Shown here: positions 26,258-35,893 of the stretch, one piece after another | Layout: each line of letters opens with the position of its first letter | Position numbering within the stretch: the first letter of the stretch is position 1 | DNA from: Gordonibacter sp. 28C | Lineage (GTDB): Bacteria; Actinomycetota; Coriobacteriia; Coriobacteriales; Eggerthellaceae | Direction: 5' to 3' | DNA length: 64,000 nt | Assembly (NCBI RefSeq): GCF_003339845.1 | Contig: NZ_PPTR01000002.1 | Location: 248,001 to 312,000 of the forward strand | Notes under the pieces: generated by a model | What the model saw: the letters and a program-made list of their open reading frames with translations, nothing else | The model's database searches: none | Told to the model about the DNA's origin: nothing | Position numbers and translations under genes: made by a program

Positions 26258-29200
26258 CTACCGCGTCTGATCCTCTTCCTCGTTTCCGAGCTCCTTCGCA
26301 GCGGCCTTCTGCTGCTCGTTGAACTGGTCGGCGCTGCGCTTCTCCGCGTCTGTCGCCTTCTTGAACTCGGTGGGCTGGTTAAGCACCACCTGCGGGTACG
26401 GGATGCTGATGTCGTACTTGTCGAAGATCAACTTCATCTCGCGGTTCAGGTCGCGCTCCAGCTGGATGCGGTCCGTCTCCGCGCACTGCACCACGATGCG
26501 GATGTTCACGCTGTTGTCACCCAGCGCCACCACGCCCTTGTAGAACGGGCCGTCGATGATGGCCGGCAGGCGCTTGCGGACGAACGGCAGCTCCTTTGCC
26601 AGGATGTTCTCCACGCGCTCGAGCGACTCGCCGTACTCTATCCCGACGTCGCACGAGGCGTAGGACGTCTCCTTGGTCATGTTGATCACGTTGCTGATGT
26701 CGCTGTTGCGGATGACCTTGATGTTCTGCGAGCCGTCCTCCACCTTCGTGGTGCGCACGCCTATCTCCACCACGGTGCCGCGCCAGTCGCCCACCTTGAT
26801 GATGTCGCCCACGCGGAACTCGCCCTCGAAGATGATGAACAGGCCCGACAGGATATCCGACACCAGCTCCTTCGCGCCGAAGCTGATGGCGATGGACAGG
26901 ATGCCCGCCGAGGCAAGCAGCGTCGTGGTGTCCACGCCCACCAGGGCCAGGCAGTAGTACAGCATGCCGATGATGGTGGCGTACTTGATGAAGCTGCCCA
27001 ACAGGCGGCACACGGTCTCGCCGCGGGCGCCCAGCACGGTGGCCAGCAGGTTCAGCAGCTTTTGCACCACCGCGACCACGGTGAGGGCCACGCACACGAA
27101 CATGAGGCATGCGGTAAGGGCGAACACGTTCAGACCGCGCTCCCACTCGCCGCCAAGAATGTAGGAGAAGATGGAGTTGCTGCCGAAGAAGCGGTCCTGG
27201 AACACCACGGCCACGCACACGGCGACCACCGAGATGCCCACGAGCCACTTCACCACCGCTGCCGTCTTCTGCTCGGCCGTGCGCTCTTCCCACCTGAACG
27301 ATCGGTCGAGCCAGCGGCTTGCGGCGGACTCGGTCTTGGCCACACGACCGCTCGGCATCTTCACGTCGAACATGCGCGATTCGGTTCCCTCCTCCTTGCG
27401 CCGAGGCGCAGAGGAGCTGCGACGGGGTTCGAACGACAGCAGCAGGAATATCACCGCCAGGCACACCAGGGCCACGCCGCCCGTGGCGAGCGTCAGGGGA
27501 ACGCGCTCGGCCATGAGCTCGCCTTCGGCGCCGGCGATGTAGAGGTAGTAGTCGTCCGTTTCGGCCGATGAGGCGTAGTACTGCACGCCGTCGACGGACA
27601 CGTAGTCGCAGTACCCGTCCTTCAGCTGGTTTTCCGTCATGCCGTGCTCGAGCGCGTTCTTGCCGACGAGCCGCTGGTCGGGGAAGTAGGCGAACGTGTC
27701 GTCGGCCTTGCTCACCGCGAAGGCGAACCCGTCGGATCCGGCCTTCACGCCGTCGAGCACGCTGCCGATCTGCACGGTGGACAGCAGGTTCTCCAAGCGC
27801 GTCGGGCGGACGCTGATCTGCACGAGGCCGCTCGCGTTGCCCTTCGCGTCATGCAGCGACACGCCGATGTACTGGCGCAGCTCGCCGGTTATGTCGTCGG
27901 CCCGCGGCTCCTGGACCACCGCGTCGGCGCCCTGGAGCAGCCTCCTGAACTCGTAGGACTGGTCGTCGGGGTTCTCGCTCAAGGTGAAGTTCGTGTACGA
28001 GGAGCTGGTGGCCGTCATGAAGCCGGTCTCGTCGTAGACGTACAGGTACTGTATCTGGAGCACGTCGCCGAGCTTCTTCAAATCGTCGCTGTTCGCCAGC
28101 GCGGGGTTGCGATCGAGGATGTAACCCGCCACGCGGCATTTGCTCAGGTAGCGCTCGCCGTACTGGTTGCTGAGATCGTCCGTGCGGTCGTTCGCGCGTT
28201 GGATGGTCTCCACCATCTCGTCGGCGCGCTCGTTGTTGGCCACCGACTGCGACGAGAGCGCGAACAGCGTTTGCATGTAGAACGACACCAGCAGGATGCC
28301 CAAAAAGCCCACGAGCGACAGCACGGCCGCCTTCCTGCCGATGACCTTGTTGTAGCGCAACGGCCCCATTTCGCGATAGTTCTCGGAGTCGTGCCCTTGG
28401 CGCTCGTCCTCGCGCATGACGAACACGCCGTACATGATGACCACGACCATGACCGCGAAGAAGATGAACAGGATGACGCCCACCGTGATGTTGCGCGTGG
28501 CGGCCATGTCGCTTTCGGGCACGGCGGCGATGTAGTACGTGTCGCCGATCTTGCTCACGTGACAGTACAGCGACTCGCCGTCCAGCGTCATCCACGAGAA
28601 GGCGCCGTTTTCCAAATCGGCCGCGTCGATTCCCTTGTCGATGGCGTCGGCGCCCACCAGGTTCCTGTTCGGGTGGTACTCAACCAGGTAGTCTTGCGCC
28701 GACACCGCGAACATATAGCCGTGCTGGCCTATGGCGATGTTCTTGAGCACGCTTTCGGTGGAACCCGCGATCTGCGTCAACTCGCGCAGCTCCGCGGGGT
28801 TCTGCTCGATCACCACCATGGTGGAATCGTCGATGCGGGCGGCGTAGTAGCGCATGAGCCAGTCTTGGTCGGGCAGCTCTATCTCCACCGCCTTCGACGG
28901 CTTCCCGTCCTCGAACACCGTGCGCAGCTGGTTGAAGCGAGAGTAGGTGAAATTCGCGCGCGTGTCCTGAGCCTGCGCGATCAGATTCCCTTCGCGGTCG
29001 ACCACCATGACGTTGTCGACGCCTAGAAGATCCTGGTACTCGGCCATCTTCGCCGGCGTGGCTTCGAACCCCGTGTTGTTGTTCGCCATGAAAGCCACGC
29101 TCTCGGCCTTCGATTGGAATATGGCATCGTACGTGGCCGTGTTCTGCTTGACGCCGTCGTCGGCGTCCACCAGCAAATCGGGAAGCGCGCCCGCCTCCTG

Positions 29201-29332
29201 CTGCATTTCCTGGGTGTAGCCGTCCAGCGACAGGTCGGTCTGCATCGTGGCCAGCAACACGCCCATGGCGGCCATGCTGACCGCCGCGACCGCGATGAGG
29301 ATGGCGATCTTGACTTTGAGTTTTCTCGACAT
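26258..29332 (-). CDS. Mechanosensitive channel (MscS) fused to two Cache-type sensor domains
   Basis: 1024 residues. Order: membrane helix (8-30); extracytoplasmic dCache-like sensor (32-280, VMVVDREGNLIAQAQD and IGQHGYMFAVSAQDYLVEYHPN); helices 282-304 and 335-358; a second dCache-like sensor (360-605, YLYVYDETGFMTAT and GSDGFAFAVSKADDTFAYFPD); helix 612-633; cytosolic linker; MscS core (690-985) with pore-helix-like ASAGILSIAISFGAKELVSDILSG, then FIIFEGEFRVGDIIKVGDWRG and IPYPQVV. The sensors resemble those of chemoreceptors, so this looks like a ligand-gated or ligand-tuned MscS channel. GGGGAGG lies 9 bases before the ATG; the frame's 5' extension is the shadow of the upstream gene. The start is 17 bases after the stop of the binding-protein gene, so both are in one operon. 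Confidence 0.88.
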   Translation of the reverse strand: MSRKLKVKIAILIAVAAVSMAAMGVLLATMQTDLSLDGYTQEMQQEAGALPDLLVDADDGVKQNTATYDAIFQSKAESVAFMANNNTGFEATPAKMAEYQDLLGVDNVMVVDREGNLIAQAQDTRANFTYSRFNQLRTVFEDGKPSKAVEIELPDQDWLMRYYAARIDDSTMVVIEQNPAELRELTQIAGSTESVLKNIAIGQHGYMFAVSAQDYLVEYHPNRNLVGADAIDKGIDAADLENGAFSWMTLDGESLYCHVSKIGDTYYIAAVPESDMAATRNITVGVILFIFFAVMVVVIMYGVFVMREDERQGHDSENYREMGPLRYNKVIGRKAAVLSLVGFLGILLVSFYMQTLFALSSQSVANNERADEMVETIQRANDRTDDLSNQYGERYLSKCRVAGYILDRNPALANSDDLKKLGDVLQIQYLYVYDETGFMTATSSSYTNFTLSENPDDQSYEFRRLLQGADAVVQEPRADDITGELRQYIGVSLHDAKGNASGLVQISVRPTRLENLLSTVQIGSVLDGVKAGSDGFAFAVSKADDTFAYFPDQRLVGKNALEHGMTENQLKDGYCDYVSVDGVQYYASSAETDDYYLYIAGAEGELMAERVPLTLATGGVALVCLAVIFLLLSFEPRRSSSAPRRKEEGTESRMFDVKMPSGRVAKTESAASRWLDRSFRWEERTAEQKTAAVVKWLVGISVVAVCVAVVFQDRFFGSNSIFSYILGGEWERGLNVFALTACLMFVCVALTVVAVVQKLLNLLATVLGARGETVCRLLGSFIKYATIIGMLYYCLALVGVDTTTLLASAGILSIAISFGAKELVSDILSGLFIIFEGEFRVGDIIKVGDWRGTVVEIGVRTTKVEDGSQNIKVIRNSDISNVINMTKETSYASCDVGIEYGESLERVENILAKELPFVRKRLPAIIDGPFYKGVVALGDNSVNIRIVVQCAETDRIQLERDLNREMKLIFDKYDISIPYPQVVLNQPTEFKKATDAEKRSADQFNEQQKAAAKELGNEEEDQTR

Positions 29333-29349
29333 GTTCCAGCGCCTCCCCG

Positions 29350-30195
29350 TCAGTCCCACTTGTCCGTCAGCTCGGCGACCGTACCGTCGTCGATCATCGC
29401 CTGAACGGCGTCGGAAACCGGTTTGCTCAAGGGGGAGTCCTTCTGCGTGGCCACACCATAGCTCTGGGTGGCGATCTTGAAACCGAGAATGCTGCGGCCG
29501 TCGTTCAGGTACGTGTGGGCGATGCTGCCGTCCATGCACGCGGCGTCGACGGTGCCCTCCTCCAGCGCTTGGCTGAGATCCCGATACGAGTCGAGCTGCA
29601 CCAAGCGGAAGTTGTCGAACACCGTTTCCGCGTGGTCCTCGGTCTGAGAGACCACCTCGCCCGACGTGAAGCCCACGTCCGTCAACCTCTGCGCCAGCTG
29701 CGGAGCCGTGTTCGCTCCGGACATGGTGGCGATCGTCTTGCCCTTGAGTCCCTCGATGCCGGCGACGAGCGAGCTGTTCTCCACCATCACGATGGAGGAG
29801 TCCTCGTAGTACGCCGGCGAGAAGTCGAAGTTCTTCTCGCGCGACTCCGCGACGGAATAACAGGCGACCAGGCAGTCCACGTCGCCGTTCTGCAGCATGT
29901 CCTTGCGGTTCTCAGGCAGCACGGTCACGAACTCCACATCGTCGTAGCCCAGCCGCTCGGCCATCTCGTTGGCTATGTCGATCTCCAGGCCGTAGTACTT
30001 GCCCGTGTCCTCGTTGAGGTAGCCGAAGCCCACCACGTCGCTGCGCACGCCCACCCGCAGCGTTTTGCCGTTGCCCGCAGCCTCTTTGCCGCCATCGCCG
30101 CCGCACCCGGCCAGTCCCGCGAGCGCAAGCGCGAGCGCGAGCGCAAGGGCGGCGAGCAGGAGCGCCACGCCCCTTCTCATGCCAGCTTTGCCCAT
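29350..30195 (-). CDS. Amino-acid-type solute-binding lipoprotein (SBP family 3)
   Basis: 281-residue extracytoplasmic lipoprotein. The signal peptide has a striking Ala-Leu repeat and ends with the lipobox LAGC (lipid-bearing Cys31). The rest is a family 3 solute-binding fold: TLRVGVRSDVVGFGYLNEDT, YYGLEIDIANEMAERLGY, VDCLVACYSVAESREKNFDFSPAYYEDS and a late KDSPLSKPVSDAVQAMIDDG. These proteins usually deliver polar amino acids to an ABC permease, but no permease or ATPase is present. Instead the next gene is the Cache-MscS channel. GGAGG lies 6 bases before the ATG. A role as ligand sensor for the channel is an inference. Confidence 0.88.
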   Translation of the reverse strand: MGKAGMRRGVALLLAALALALALALAGLAGCGGDGGKEAAGNGKTLRVGVRSDVVGFGYLNEDTGKYYGLEIDIANEMAERLGYDDVEFVTVLPENRKDMLQNGDVDCLVACYSVAESREKNFDFSPAYYEDSSIVMVENSSLVAGIEGLKGKTIATMSGANTAPQLAQRLTDVGFTSGEVVSQTEDHAETVFDNFRLVQLDSYRDLSQALEEGTVDAACMDGSIAHTYLNDGRSILGFKIATQSYGVATQKDSPLSKPVSDAVQAMIDDGTVAELTDKWD

Positions 30196-30394
30196 CCTTC
30201 TCCTCCGATCCGAGTACCTCTACCCCCGCCGCAGCGCGCCCCGTGCAAGCTTCGGCGCGTGCGGGCCCATCTTGAAAAACGCGGCGCAACCTGCCCGAGC
30301 GCTTTTGAGCGCGATGCGGTCGCATATGCGTCGCTAAAACTGTAAGTATGCCAAAACGAAAGGAGGACAACGGGGTCGAACGAAGGTTCAAATT

Positions 30395-30424
30395 ATTATT
30401 AAGGGTTGCCAAACCGCAGGTCAA
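30395..30424 (-). promoter_or_regulatory. Promoter of the SBP/MscS operon
   Basis: On the minus strand TTGACC (30419-30424) and AATAAT (30395-30400) are separated by 18 bases, in an unusually AT-rich patch. Confidence 0.6.
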
Positions 30425-30480
30425 AAAGGTAAGGCGATGCGGATGAAGCCGCAGCCGCGAACCTCTTTGACGGCAAAGAA

Positions 30481-30517
30481 AAGCGGCCTTGGCGGGACGA
30501 TCCCGCCAAGGCCGCTT
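30481..30517 (-). terminator. icd terminator
   Basis: Perfect 17-bp inverted repeat (30481-30497 with 30501-30517, 3-base loop); on the minus strand it is followed by TTCTTT, completing a U-rich tract after icd. Confidence 0.9.
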
Positions 30518-30541
30518 CCGCGTTCGCAAGAATGCGCGCCG

Positions 30542-31744
30542 TTACGCCGCCAAGCGCTTGGCCACGGCCAAGATGAAGTCGCGCGTGCTGAGCTTGACGG
30601 GGTTCGGCAGCGTGGTGATGAGCGCGAGATCGCCCGTCATCTCGCCGGCCTCGATGGTGTCAAGCGTGGCCTTCTCCAAACGGTCGGCGAACGCCACGAG
30701 GTCGTCCAGGCCGTCCAGCTCACCGCGCTTGCGCAGCGCGCCCGACCACGCGAAGATGGTGGCCACCGAGTTCGTGGAGGTCTCCTCGCCCTTCAGGTGC
30801 TTGTAGTAGTGGCGCTGCACCGTGCCGTGCGCGGCCTCGTACTCGTAATAGCCCTGGGGGCTCACCAGCACCGACGTCATCATGGCCAGCGAGCCAAAGG
30901 CGCTCGACACCATGTCGCTCATCACGTCGCCGTCGTAGTTCTTGCACGCCCAGATGAAGCCGCCGTCGGCCTTCATCACGCGCGCCACGGCGTCGTCGAT
31001 GAGCGTGTAGAAGTACTCGATCCCGGCTTCCTCGAAGCGCGCGGCGTACTCGGCGTCGTAGATCTCCTGAAAGATGTCCTTGAAGCGGTGGTCGTACTTT
31101 TTGGAGATGGTGTCCTTCGTGGCGAACCAGATGTCCTGGCGCACGTCGAGCGCGTACTCGAAGCAGCTGCGCGCGAAGCTCTCGATGGACGCGTCCAGGT
31201 TGTGCATGCCCTGGGCGATGCCGGGGCCGTCGAACTTCTGCACCAGCTCGCGCGTCTCGGCGCCGTCGGCCGCGGTGTACACCAGCTCCACCGTGCCGGG
31301 GCCGGGAATGCGCAGCTCGGCGTTCTTGTACACGTCGCCGTAGGCGTGACGGGCGATGGTGATGGGCTTCGTCCAGTTGCGCACGCACGGCTCGATGCCC
31401 GCGACCGTGATGGGCGTGCGGAACACCGTGCCGTCCAGGATGGCGCGGATGGTGCCGTTGGGGCTCTTCCACATCTGCTTGAGGTCGTACTCGTCCATGC
31501 GCGCGGCGTTCGGCGTGATGGTGGCGCATTTCACGGCCACGCCCAGGCGCTTCGTGGCCTCGGCGGAGTCCACCGTCACCTGGTCGTCGGTGGCGTTGCG
31601 GTGCTCCAGGCCCAGATCGTAGTACTCGGTTTTCAAATCGATGTGCGGCTCTAGCAGCTCGTCTTTGATCATCTGCCAGATGATGCGCGTCATCTCGTCG
31701 CCATCCATCTCCACCAGCGGCGTGGTCATCTGAATTTTCGCCAT
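30542..31744 (-). CDS. icd: Isocitrate dehydrogenase (NADP+)
   Basis: 400-residue TCA-cycle enzyme converting isocitrate to 2-oxoglutarate and CO2 with NADP+. It belongs to the eukaryotic-like dimeric subgroup: it starts [21 protein letters not shown] and contains [39 protein letters not shown] (isocitrate binding Ser, Asn, Arg), [13 protein letters not shown] (metal-binding Asp) and [24 protein letters not shown] (coenzyme region). AAAGGG lies 5 bases before the ATG and a strong terminator follows. Aconitase, the preceding enzyme of the cycle, is encoded at the right end of the window. Confidence 0.96.
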   Translation of the reverse strand: MAKIQMTTPLVEMDGDEMTRIIWQMIKDELLEPHIDLKTEYYDLGLEHRNATDDQVTVDSAEATKRLGVAVKCATITPNAARMDEYDLKQMWKSPNGTIRAILDGTVFRTPITVAGIEPCVRNWTKPITIARHAYGDVYKNAELRIPGPGTVELVYTAADGAETRELVQKFDGPGIAQGMHNLDASIESFARSCFEYALDVRQDIWFATKDTISKKYDHRFKDIFQEIYDAEYAARFEEAGIEYFYTLIDDAVARVMKADGGFIWACKNYDGDVMSDMVSSAFGSLAMMTSVLVSPQGYYEYEAAHGTVQRHYYKHLKGEETSTNSVATIFAWSGALRKRGELDGLDDLVAFADRLEKATLDTIEAGEMTGDLALITTLPNPVKLSTRDFILAVAKRLAA

Positions 31745-31962
31745 GGTCGCCCTTTCGTCCTCATGCGGCCGCCCCGACCCTCCGGGCGCGGCAAACCCGT
31801 TTTCTCGTACCCGACCATGATACCGTCAGATTCAGCCGAATCGCCCCGAAAACAGAGCAAGAACCGGAGCCGCCGGCCCCAACCGCGCGGCGCCGGCCGG
31901 AATCGCCCCGCAGGAGCGGGCTGCCGCCCCTGCGATCGCCCCGCTCAGGCAACGCCCAGCTT

Positions 31963-32541
31963 CTAGGCGAACAAAGGGCGCCCGATGAAACCCGACACAC
32001 CGTTCGCCACGAGGGTCTGCATCATTTCGAGGAATTCCTCGGGCGGCAGGTCCCTGCCGTTCCCGCCCCACTGGCTCACGAGGCCGAACATCGCGTGGAA
32101 CATGAACGCGGCAAGGTACTCGACGTTCGGCTCGTCCTCCGACACGCCCGTGACCTGCAAGAAGAACGGCATCATGGTCCGCTTCACCTTCACGAGGAAC
32201 CGCGGGTCGCCCTTGTCGCCCAGCAGCACGAGCACCTCCTCGTTGTGCGTGGCGAACAGCTGCGCGCACCGCATCGAGAACTCGTGGAGGCTGCGCGGGA
32301 TCCCTGCGCCGACGATGGCCGCCGCATTGCGCTCGAGCTCGTCCAGCAGCTCGTCCTCCAGCTGATCGAGCAGGTCGTACACGTCGGTGAAGTACTCGTA
32401 GAACGTTCCGCGGTTGTAGCCGGCGTCCTTGGTCACCGCCCCCACCGTCACCTGCTCGATGCCGCCCTCGCGATACCGTTTCCAAAACGAGTCCATGAGC
32501 TTCTTGCGCGTCTGCGCCGTCTGCTCCGGCTGCTTCTTCAT
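31963..32541 (-). CDS. TetR-family regulator divergent from ABC exporter
   Basis: 192-residue repressor-type protein. The N-terminal helix-turn-helix is clear (about 24-55: IEQVTVGAVTKDAGYNRGTFYEYFTDVYDLLDQ), the rest is a variable ligand-binding helical bundle. It is transcribed away from a three-gene ABC-2 exporter operon, with 128 bases between start codons, and so probably controls that operon and itself. GGAGG lies 8 bases before the ATG. Two sites sharing CAAC/GTTG half-sites sit in the divergent region. Ligand unknown. Confidence 0.88.
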   Translation of the reverse strand: MKKQPEQTAQTRKKLMDSFWKRYREGGIEQVTVGAVTKDAGYNRGTFYEYFTDVYDLLDQLEDELLDELERNAAAIVGAGIPRSLHEFSMRCAQLFATHNEEVLVLLGDKGDPRFLVKVKRTMMPFFLQVTGVSEDEPNVEYLAAFMFHAMFGLVSQWGGNGRDLPPEEFLEMMQTLVANGVSGFIGRPLFA

Positions 32542-32570
32542 GCCATGCGCCTCCGATCGTCCGACATTCG

Positions 32571-32634
32571 CAACGAAGTTGTCGGTTGATGTACGGGCTT
32601 GCGCCCCCTATGCTTTTATCACACAACACGTTGT
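32571..32634. promoter_or_regulatory. Two candidate TetR operators
   Basis: CAACGAAGTTG (32571-32581) and ACAACACGTTGT (32623-32634) are palindromes with related CAAC/GTTG arms, 41 bases apart, in the divergent region between the TetR gene and the ABC operon. Confidence 0.5.
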
Positions 32635-32669
32635 TGGATAGTTTACCACAAGCGTAAGGGGTGATGCGC

Positions 32670-33581
32670 ATGCCCGAGATAGCGATTTCCCATCTGACGA
32701 AGGACTACGGCCACGGCCGCGGCGTGTTCGACGTGTCCATCGAGGTGGAACGCGGGGAGTGCTTCGGCTTCCTCGGCCCGAACGGCGCCGGCAAGACCAC
32801 CACCATCCGCCACCTCATGGGCTTCTCCCGCCCGCAAGCAGGCACGACCGCCATCCTCGGGCAGGATTGTTGGACGCGCTCCGCCGAGCTGCAGCGCAGC
32901 GTGGGCTACCTGCCGGGCGAGATCGCACTGCCCGCCGGCATGACCGGCACGGCGTTCCTGCGCATGATGGAGCGGATGCGCGGCGTGCGCAACGACGAGC
33001 ATCTGAAGCTGCTGCTCGACACGTTCGACCTGGACCCGAGCATCTCCACGCGCGAGATGAGCCTGGGCGTGAAGCGCAAGATGGCCGTGGTCACCGCGTT
33101 CATGCACGATCCGGACATCCTGATCCTCGACGAGCCCACGAGCGGCCTCGACCCCGTCATGCAGCAGGTGTTCATCGACTACGTGCGATGGGAGAAAGGA
33201 CGCGGCAAAACCGTCTTCCTCTCTTCGCACCTATTCAACGAGGTCGACGCCACCTGCGACCGCATCGCCATCATCAAAGACGGGCGCATCGTGTCGCAGT
33301 TCGAGACGAACGAGTTCCACCAGCGCGGCGAGAGGTTCTACCAGGTGTCCTTCGCAAGCGACAACGCCTATCGCGCGTTCACCGCCCTGCCCTACGAGTT
33401 CGCCGCGCAGAGCCCCGAACGGCGCCGGGCGAAGATCCACGTGAACGACGCCCAGGCGAACCGGCTGATCGCCGACCTCGCCGACACGGACGTGACCGAC
33501 TTCGAGGAGATCCCCTTCACCCTGGAGGACTACTTCATGCAGTTCTACCGGGAAGACCGCCAATACGAGGAGGTGAGGTAG
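32670..33581 (+). CDS. ABC transporter ATPase (first of two paralogues)
   Basis: 303-residue cytosolic ATPase for an ABC-2 type exporter. Walker A GPNGAGKTTT, a non-standard signature MSLGVKRKMAV, Walker B ILILDEPTSGLDP and H-loop FLSSHLFNEV are present, followed by a C-terminal domain of about 90 residues as in BcrA/CcmA-like drug exporters. ATG 32670 is chosen because AAGGGG lies 8 bases upstream; an upstream GTG/ATG pair at 32661-32664 has poor spacing. It shares TKDYGHGRGVFD with the next gene, evidence of duplication. Its stop abuts the next start without a gap. Confidence 0.9.
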   Translation: MPEIAISHLTKDYGHGRGVFDVSIEVERGECFGFLGPNGAGKTTTIRHLMGFSRPQAGTTAILGQDCWTRSAELQRSVGYLPGEIALPAGMTGTAFLRMMERMRGVRNDEHLKLLLDTFDLDPSISTREMSLGVKRKMAVVTAFMHDPDILILDEPTSGLDPVMQQVFIDYVRWEKGRGKTVFLSSHLFNEVDATCDRIAIIKDGRIVSQFETNEFHQRGERFYQVSFASDNAYRAFTALPYEFAAQSPERRRAKIHVNDAQANRLIADLADTDVTDFEEIPFTLEDYFMQFYREDRQYEEVR

Positions 33582-34484
33582 ATGGAAGACGCCGTCATCC
33601 GCGTGGACGGCCTGACCAAGGACTACGGCCACGGTCGCGGCGTGTTCGACCTCGACCTGCGCGTCAAGCGGGGCGAGGTGTTCGGCTACGTGGGCACGAA
33701 CGGCTCCGGCAAAACCACCACCATCCGCCACCTCATGGGCTTCATCAAGCCCGACGCGGGCAGCACGTCGATCTTGGGGATGGACTCGTGGCGCGATTCC
33801 ACGCGCATCATGAACCACGTGAGCTACGTGCCGGGCGAGATCGCCTTCCCCAGCCTGCCCACCGGCACCGCCTTCCTGAAATCGCAGGCCGAGTTCCTGG
33901 GCGTGACCGATTTCACGTACCTGAACCACGTGGTGAAGCTGCTGCAGCTGGACCCGTCGGCCAACCTCAAGCGCATGTCGAAGGGCATGAAGCAGAAGAC
34001 GGCCATCGCCGCCGCGCTCATGGGCGACAAGGAGATCCTCGTGCTGGACGAGCCCACCACCGGCCTGGACCCGCTCATGCGCGACACGTTCCTCGACCTC
34101 GTGCGCGCCGAGAAGGCGAAGGGACGCACCGTGTTCATGTCGAGCCACATCTTCGAGGAGATCGAGGAAGTGTGCGACCGCGTGGCCATGATCAGGGACG
34201 GCAAGATCATCGAGGTGTTCGACCTGCGCGAGCTGCGAAACGGCGACGCGAGGACCTTCCATGTCGCGTTCGCGTCGCGCAGCGAAGCCGGGCGCTTCGC
34301 AGGCGCGTGGAAACCCGTGAAGTCCGTCGACGAAGCTGCGGCCACCGTCACCGTCGAGGTGTCGGCGAAGGACCTCAACCACCTGCTGCGCACGCTGAAA
34401 GCCTATTCGGTGGCCTCGTTGAGCGAAGAGCATTTCACGCTGGAGCAGCACTTCAAGAACGTGTACCTGAAGGGAGCGAACTAA
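33582..34484 (+). CDS. ABC transporter ATPase (second of two paralogues)
   Basis: 300-residue ATPase, paralogous to the preceding gene and probably its heterodimer partner. Walker A GTNGSGKTTT, signature MSKGMKQKTAI, Walker B ILVLDEPTTGLDP and H-loop FMSSHIFEEI are intact. Both copies have the S-x-G-x-K-x-K form of the signature that is common in ABC-2 drug exporters. The ATG follows directly after the TAG of the upstream gene, whose last codons (GAGGAGGTGAGG) supply the ribosome site; one base separates its stop from the permease start. Confidence 0.9.
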   Translation: MEDAVIRVDGLTKDYGHGRGVFDLDLRVKRGEVFGYVGTNGSGKTTTIRHLMGFIKPDAGSTSILGMDSWRDSTRIMNHVSYVPGEIAFPSLPTGTAFLKSQAEFLGVTDFTYLNHVVKLLQLDPSANLKRMSKGMKQKTAIAAALMGDKEILVLDEPTTGLDPLMRDTFLDLVRAEKAKGRTVFMSSHIFEEIEEVCDRVAMIRDGKIIEVFDLRELRNGDARTFHVAFASRSEAGRFAGAWKPVKSVDEAAATVTVEVSAKDLNHLLRTLKAYSVASLSEEHFTLEQHFKNVYLKGAN

Positions 34485-34485
34485 C

Positions 34486-35691
34486 ATGGGCGCGAACACC
34501 AAGACGACGCGCTTCTTCTCGAAGCCTTTGATGAAGCAGACTTTCAAGTCCAACCTGGTGCTGGCCTTGGTCATCCTGGTCATCATGTGCGGCATGTGCG
34601 TGGTCATCAACTACGCGACGAACCTCATGGGTTCCGACAGCAAAAGCGAGCTGACCGCAGACGAGAAGACCGAGGCGCAGCAGGACTTCTACTCGTACCT
34701 GTACGCCATGGCCTCCTACGACGAGATGGCGCAGGCCGACCTGTCCTACGACGACTTCGCCAGCACGTCGGACAAGGCGCCCTACGAAACGCTGTTCGAT
34801 CTCATGAACAAGCAAGCCGACCTGGACCTGAGCGTCCAAGGGCTGCAAGACGCGGCGGTGCAGCTGGAGAAGTCCGACGTTCCGCTCGACACCTACGTCG
34901 AGCAGTTCGAGTACGTGTACGCGCTGGGCCAGGTGAAAGGCGTGTTCAGCGGCGACGACCTCGATATCGAGGACATGATGAACACCATGTTCGCCACCAT
35001 GGGCGTGTCCACCGACCTCATGGACACCATGGGCTCCATGGACAGCACGTCCATGCTCAACCAGATGTACTTCACGGTGATGGGGCTGCTGCCCATCCTG
35101 CTGCTCATCGTGATCGTTGCGAACTCGCTCGTGGCCGACAAGGTGGACAAGGGATCGATGGCCTACGTGCTGTCCACGCCCACGAAGCGCTCGGCCGTGG
35201 CCATCACCCAGGCGACCTACCTGATCGTGGTGCCGCTCGTCATCATCGGCATCGTGTGCTGCGTGCGCATCGGATCGTCGATCGCGCTGTTCGGCGAGGT
35301 GAACGTGGAGAAAACCGTCATGTTGTACGCGGGCATGTACGTTCTCGTCGAGGCGATCGCGGGCCTGTGCTATTTCGGCAGCTGCGTGTTCAGCCAGAGC
35401 AAGAAGTCCATGGCCTTCGGCGGCGGCCTCACCGTGTGGTTCTTCCTCGCATCGCTTCTGGGCATGTTCGGCTCCCAGAGCCTCGTCGACATGGGCATCG
35501 GCGTGGAGGCGCTCGGGGTGTTCAACAACCTCACGCTCATCGGGCTGTTCGACATCAACGCCATCGGCACCATCGGCTCGGGTGCCGTGGACTACGCCTT
35601 CGTGTGGAAGCTGGCCGTGCTGGCCGCCGTGGCCGTCGTCTGCTACGTCGCAGGCGCCATCCGCTTCCAGAAGAAGGACCTGCCGCTGTAA
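34486..35691 (+). CDS. ABC-2 type permease
   Basis: 401-residue membrane subunit of the exporter. One N-terminal helix (about 22-45) is followed by a large acidic extracytoplasmic region (about 50-200, Met- and Asp-rich) and then five to six helices (about 205-390). VADKVDKGSMAYVLSTPTKR is the typical ABC-2 cytosolic loop. Together with the two ATPases it would form an exporter for an unknown compound under control of the divergent TetR. GGGAG precedes the ATG inside the upstream gene's end. Confidence 0.88.
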   Translation: MGANTKTTRFFSKPLMKQTFKSNLVLALVILVIMCGMCVVINYATNLMGSDSKSELTADEKTEAQQDFYSYLYAMASYDEMAQADLSYDDFASTSDKAPYETLFDLMNKQADLDLSVQGLQDAAVQLEKSDVPLDTYVEQFEYVYALGQVKGVFSGDDLDIEDMMNTMFATMGVSTDLMDTMGSMDSTSMLNQMYFTVMGLLPILLLIVIVANSLVADKVDKGSMAYVLSTPTKRSAVAITQATYLIVVPLVIIGIVCCVRIGSSIALFGEVNVEKTVMLYAGMYVLVEAIAGLCYFGSCVFSQSKKSMAFGGGLTVWFFLASLLGMFGSQSLVDMGIGVEALGVFNNLTLIGLFDINAIGTIGSGAVDYAFVWKLAVLAAVAVVCYVAGAIRFQKKDLPL

Positions 35692-35700
35692 AGCGGCAGG
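35679..35700 (+). terminator. Hairpin over the permease stop codon
   Basis: Arms CCTGCCGCT and AGCGGCAGG with loop GTAA, which contains the stop codon bases. No T tract follows, so efficiency is doubtful. Confidence 0.5.
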
Positions 35701-35893
35701 CGGAGATATCTCGAGATGCGCTTGCGCGGCAAGCGCCCCGCTCATGCCGCGCAAGGTCGCCCGGAATGCCTCGCAAAGGGACAGTTCCCTTTCGAGGCGT
35801 TCCGGCTCAAGATCCTTCTCCGCTTGCACGCCCCTCCCGCAAGCGCGATAATCGAGTCTTCGATACCGTGCTCGACGAAGCAAGGAGACGCCC

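Larger units (their letters stand above)
30196..30541. other. Gap with binding-protein promoter and icd terminator
   Basis: 346 bases: promoter at 30395-30424 for the minus-strand SBP/MscS operon with a leader of roughly 195 bases, and the icd terminator at 30481-30517. No gene seen. Confidence 0.6.

Noticed and set aside
22868-27571. 1567-codon plus-strand open frame
   Set aside because: Runs across one sense gene in the wrong frame and two antisense genes; no domain and biased composition.
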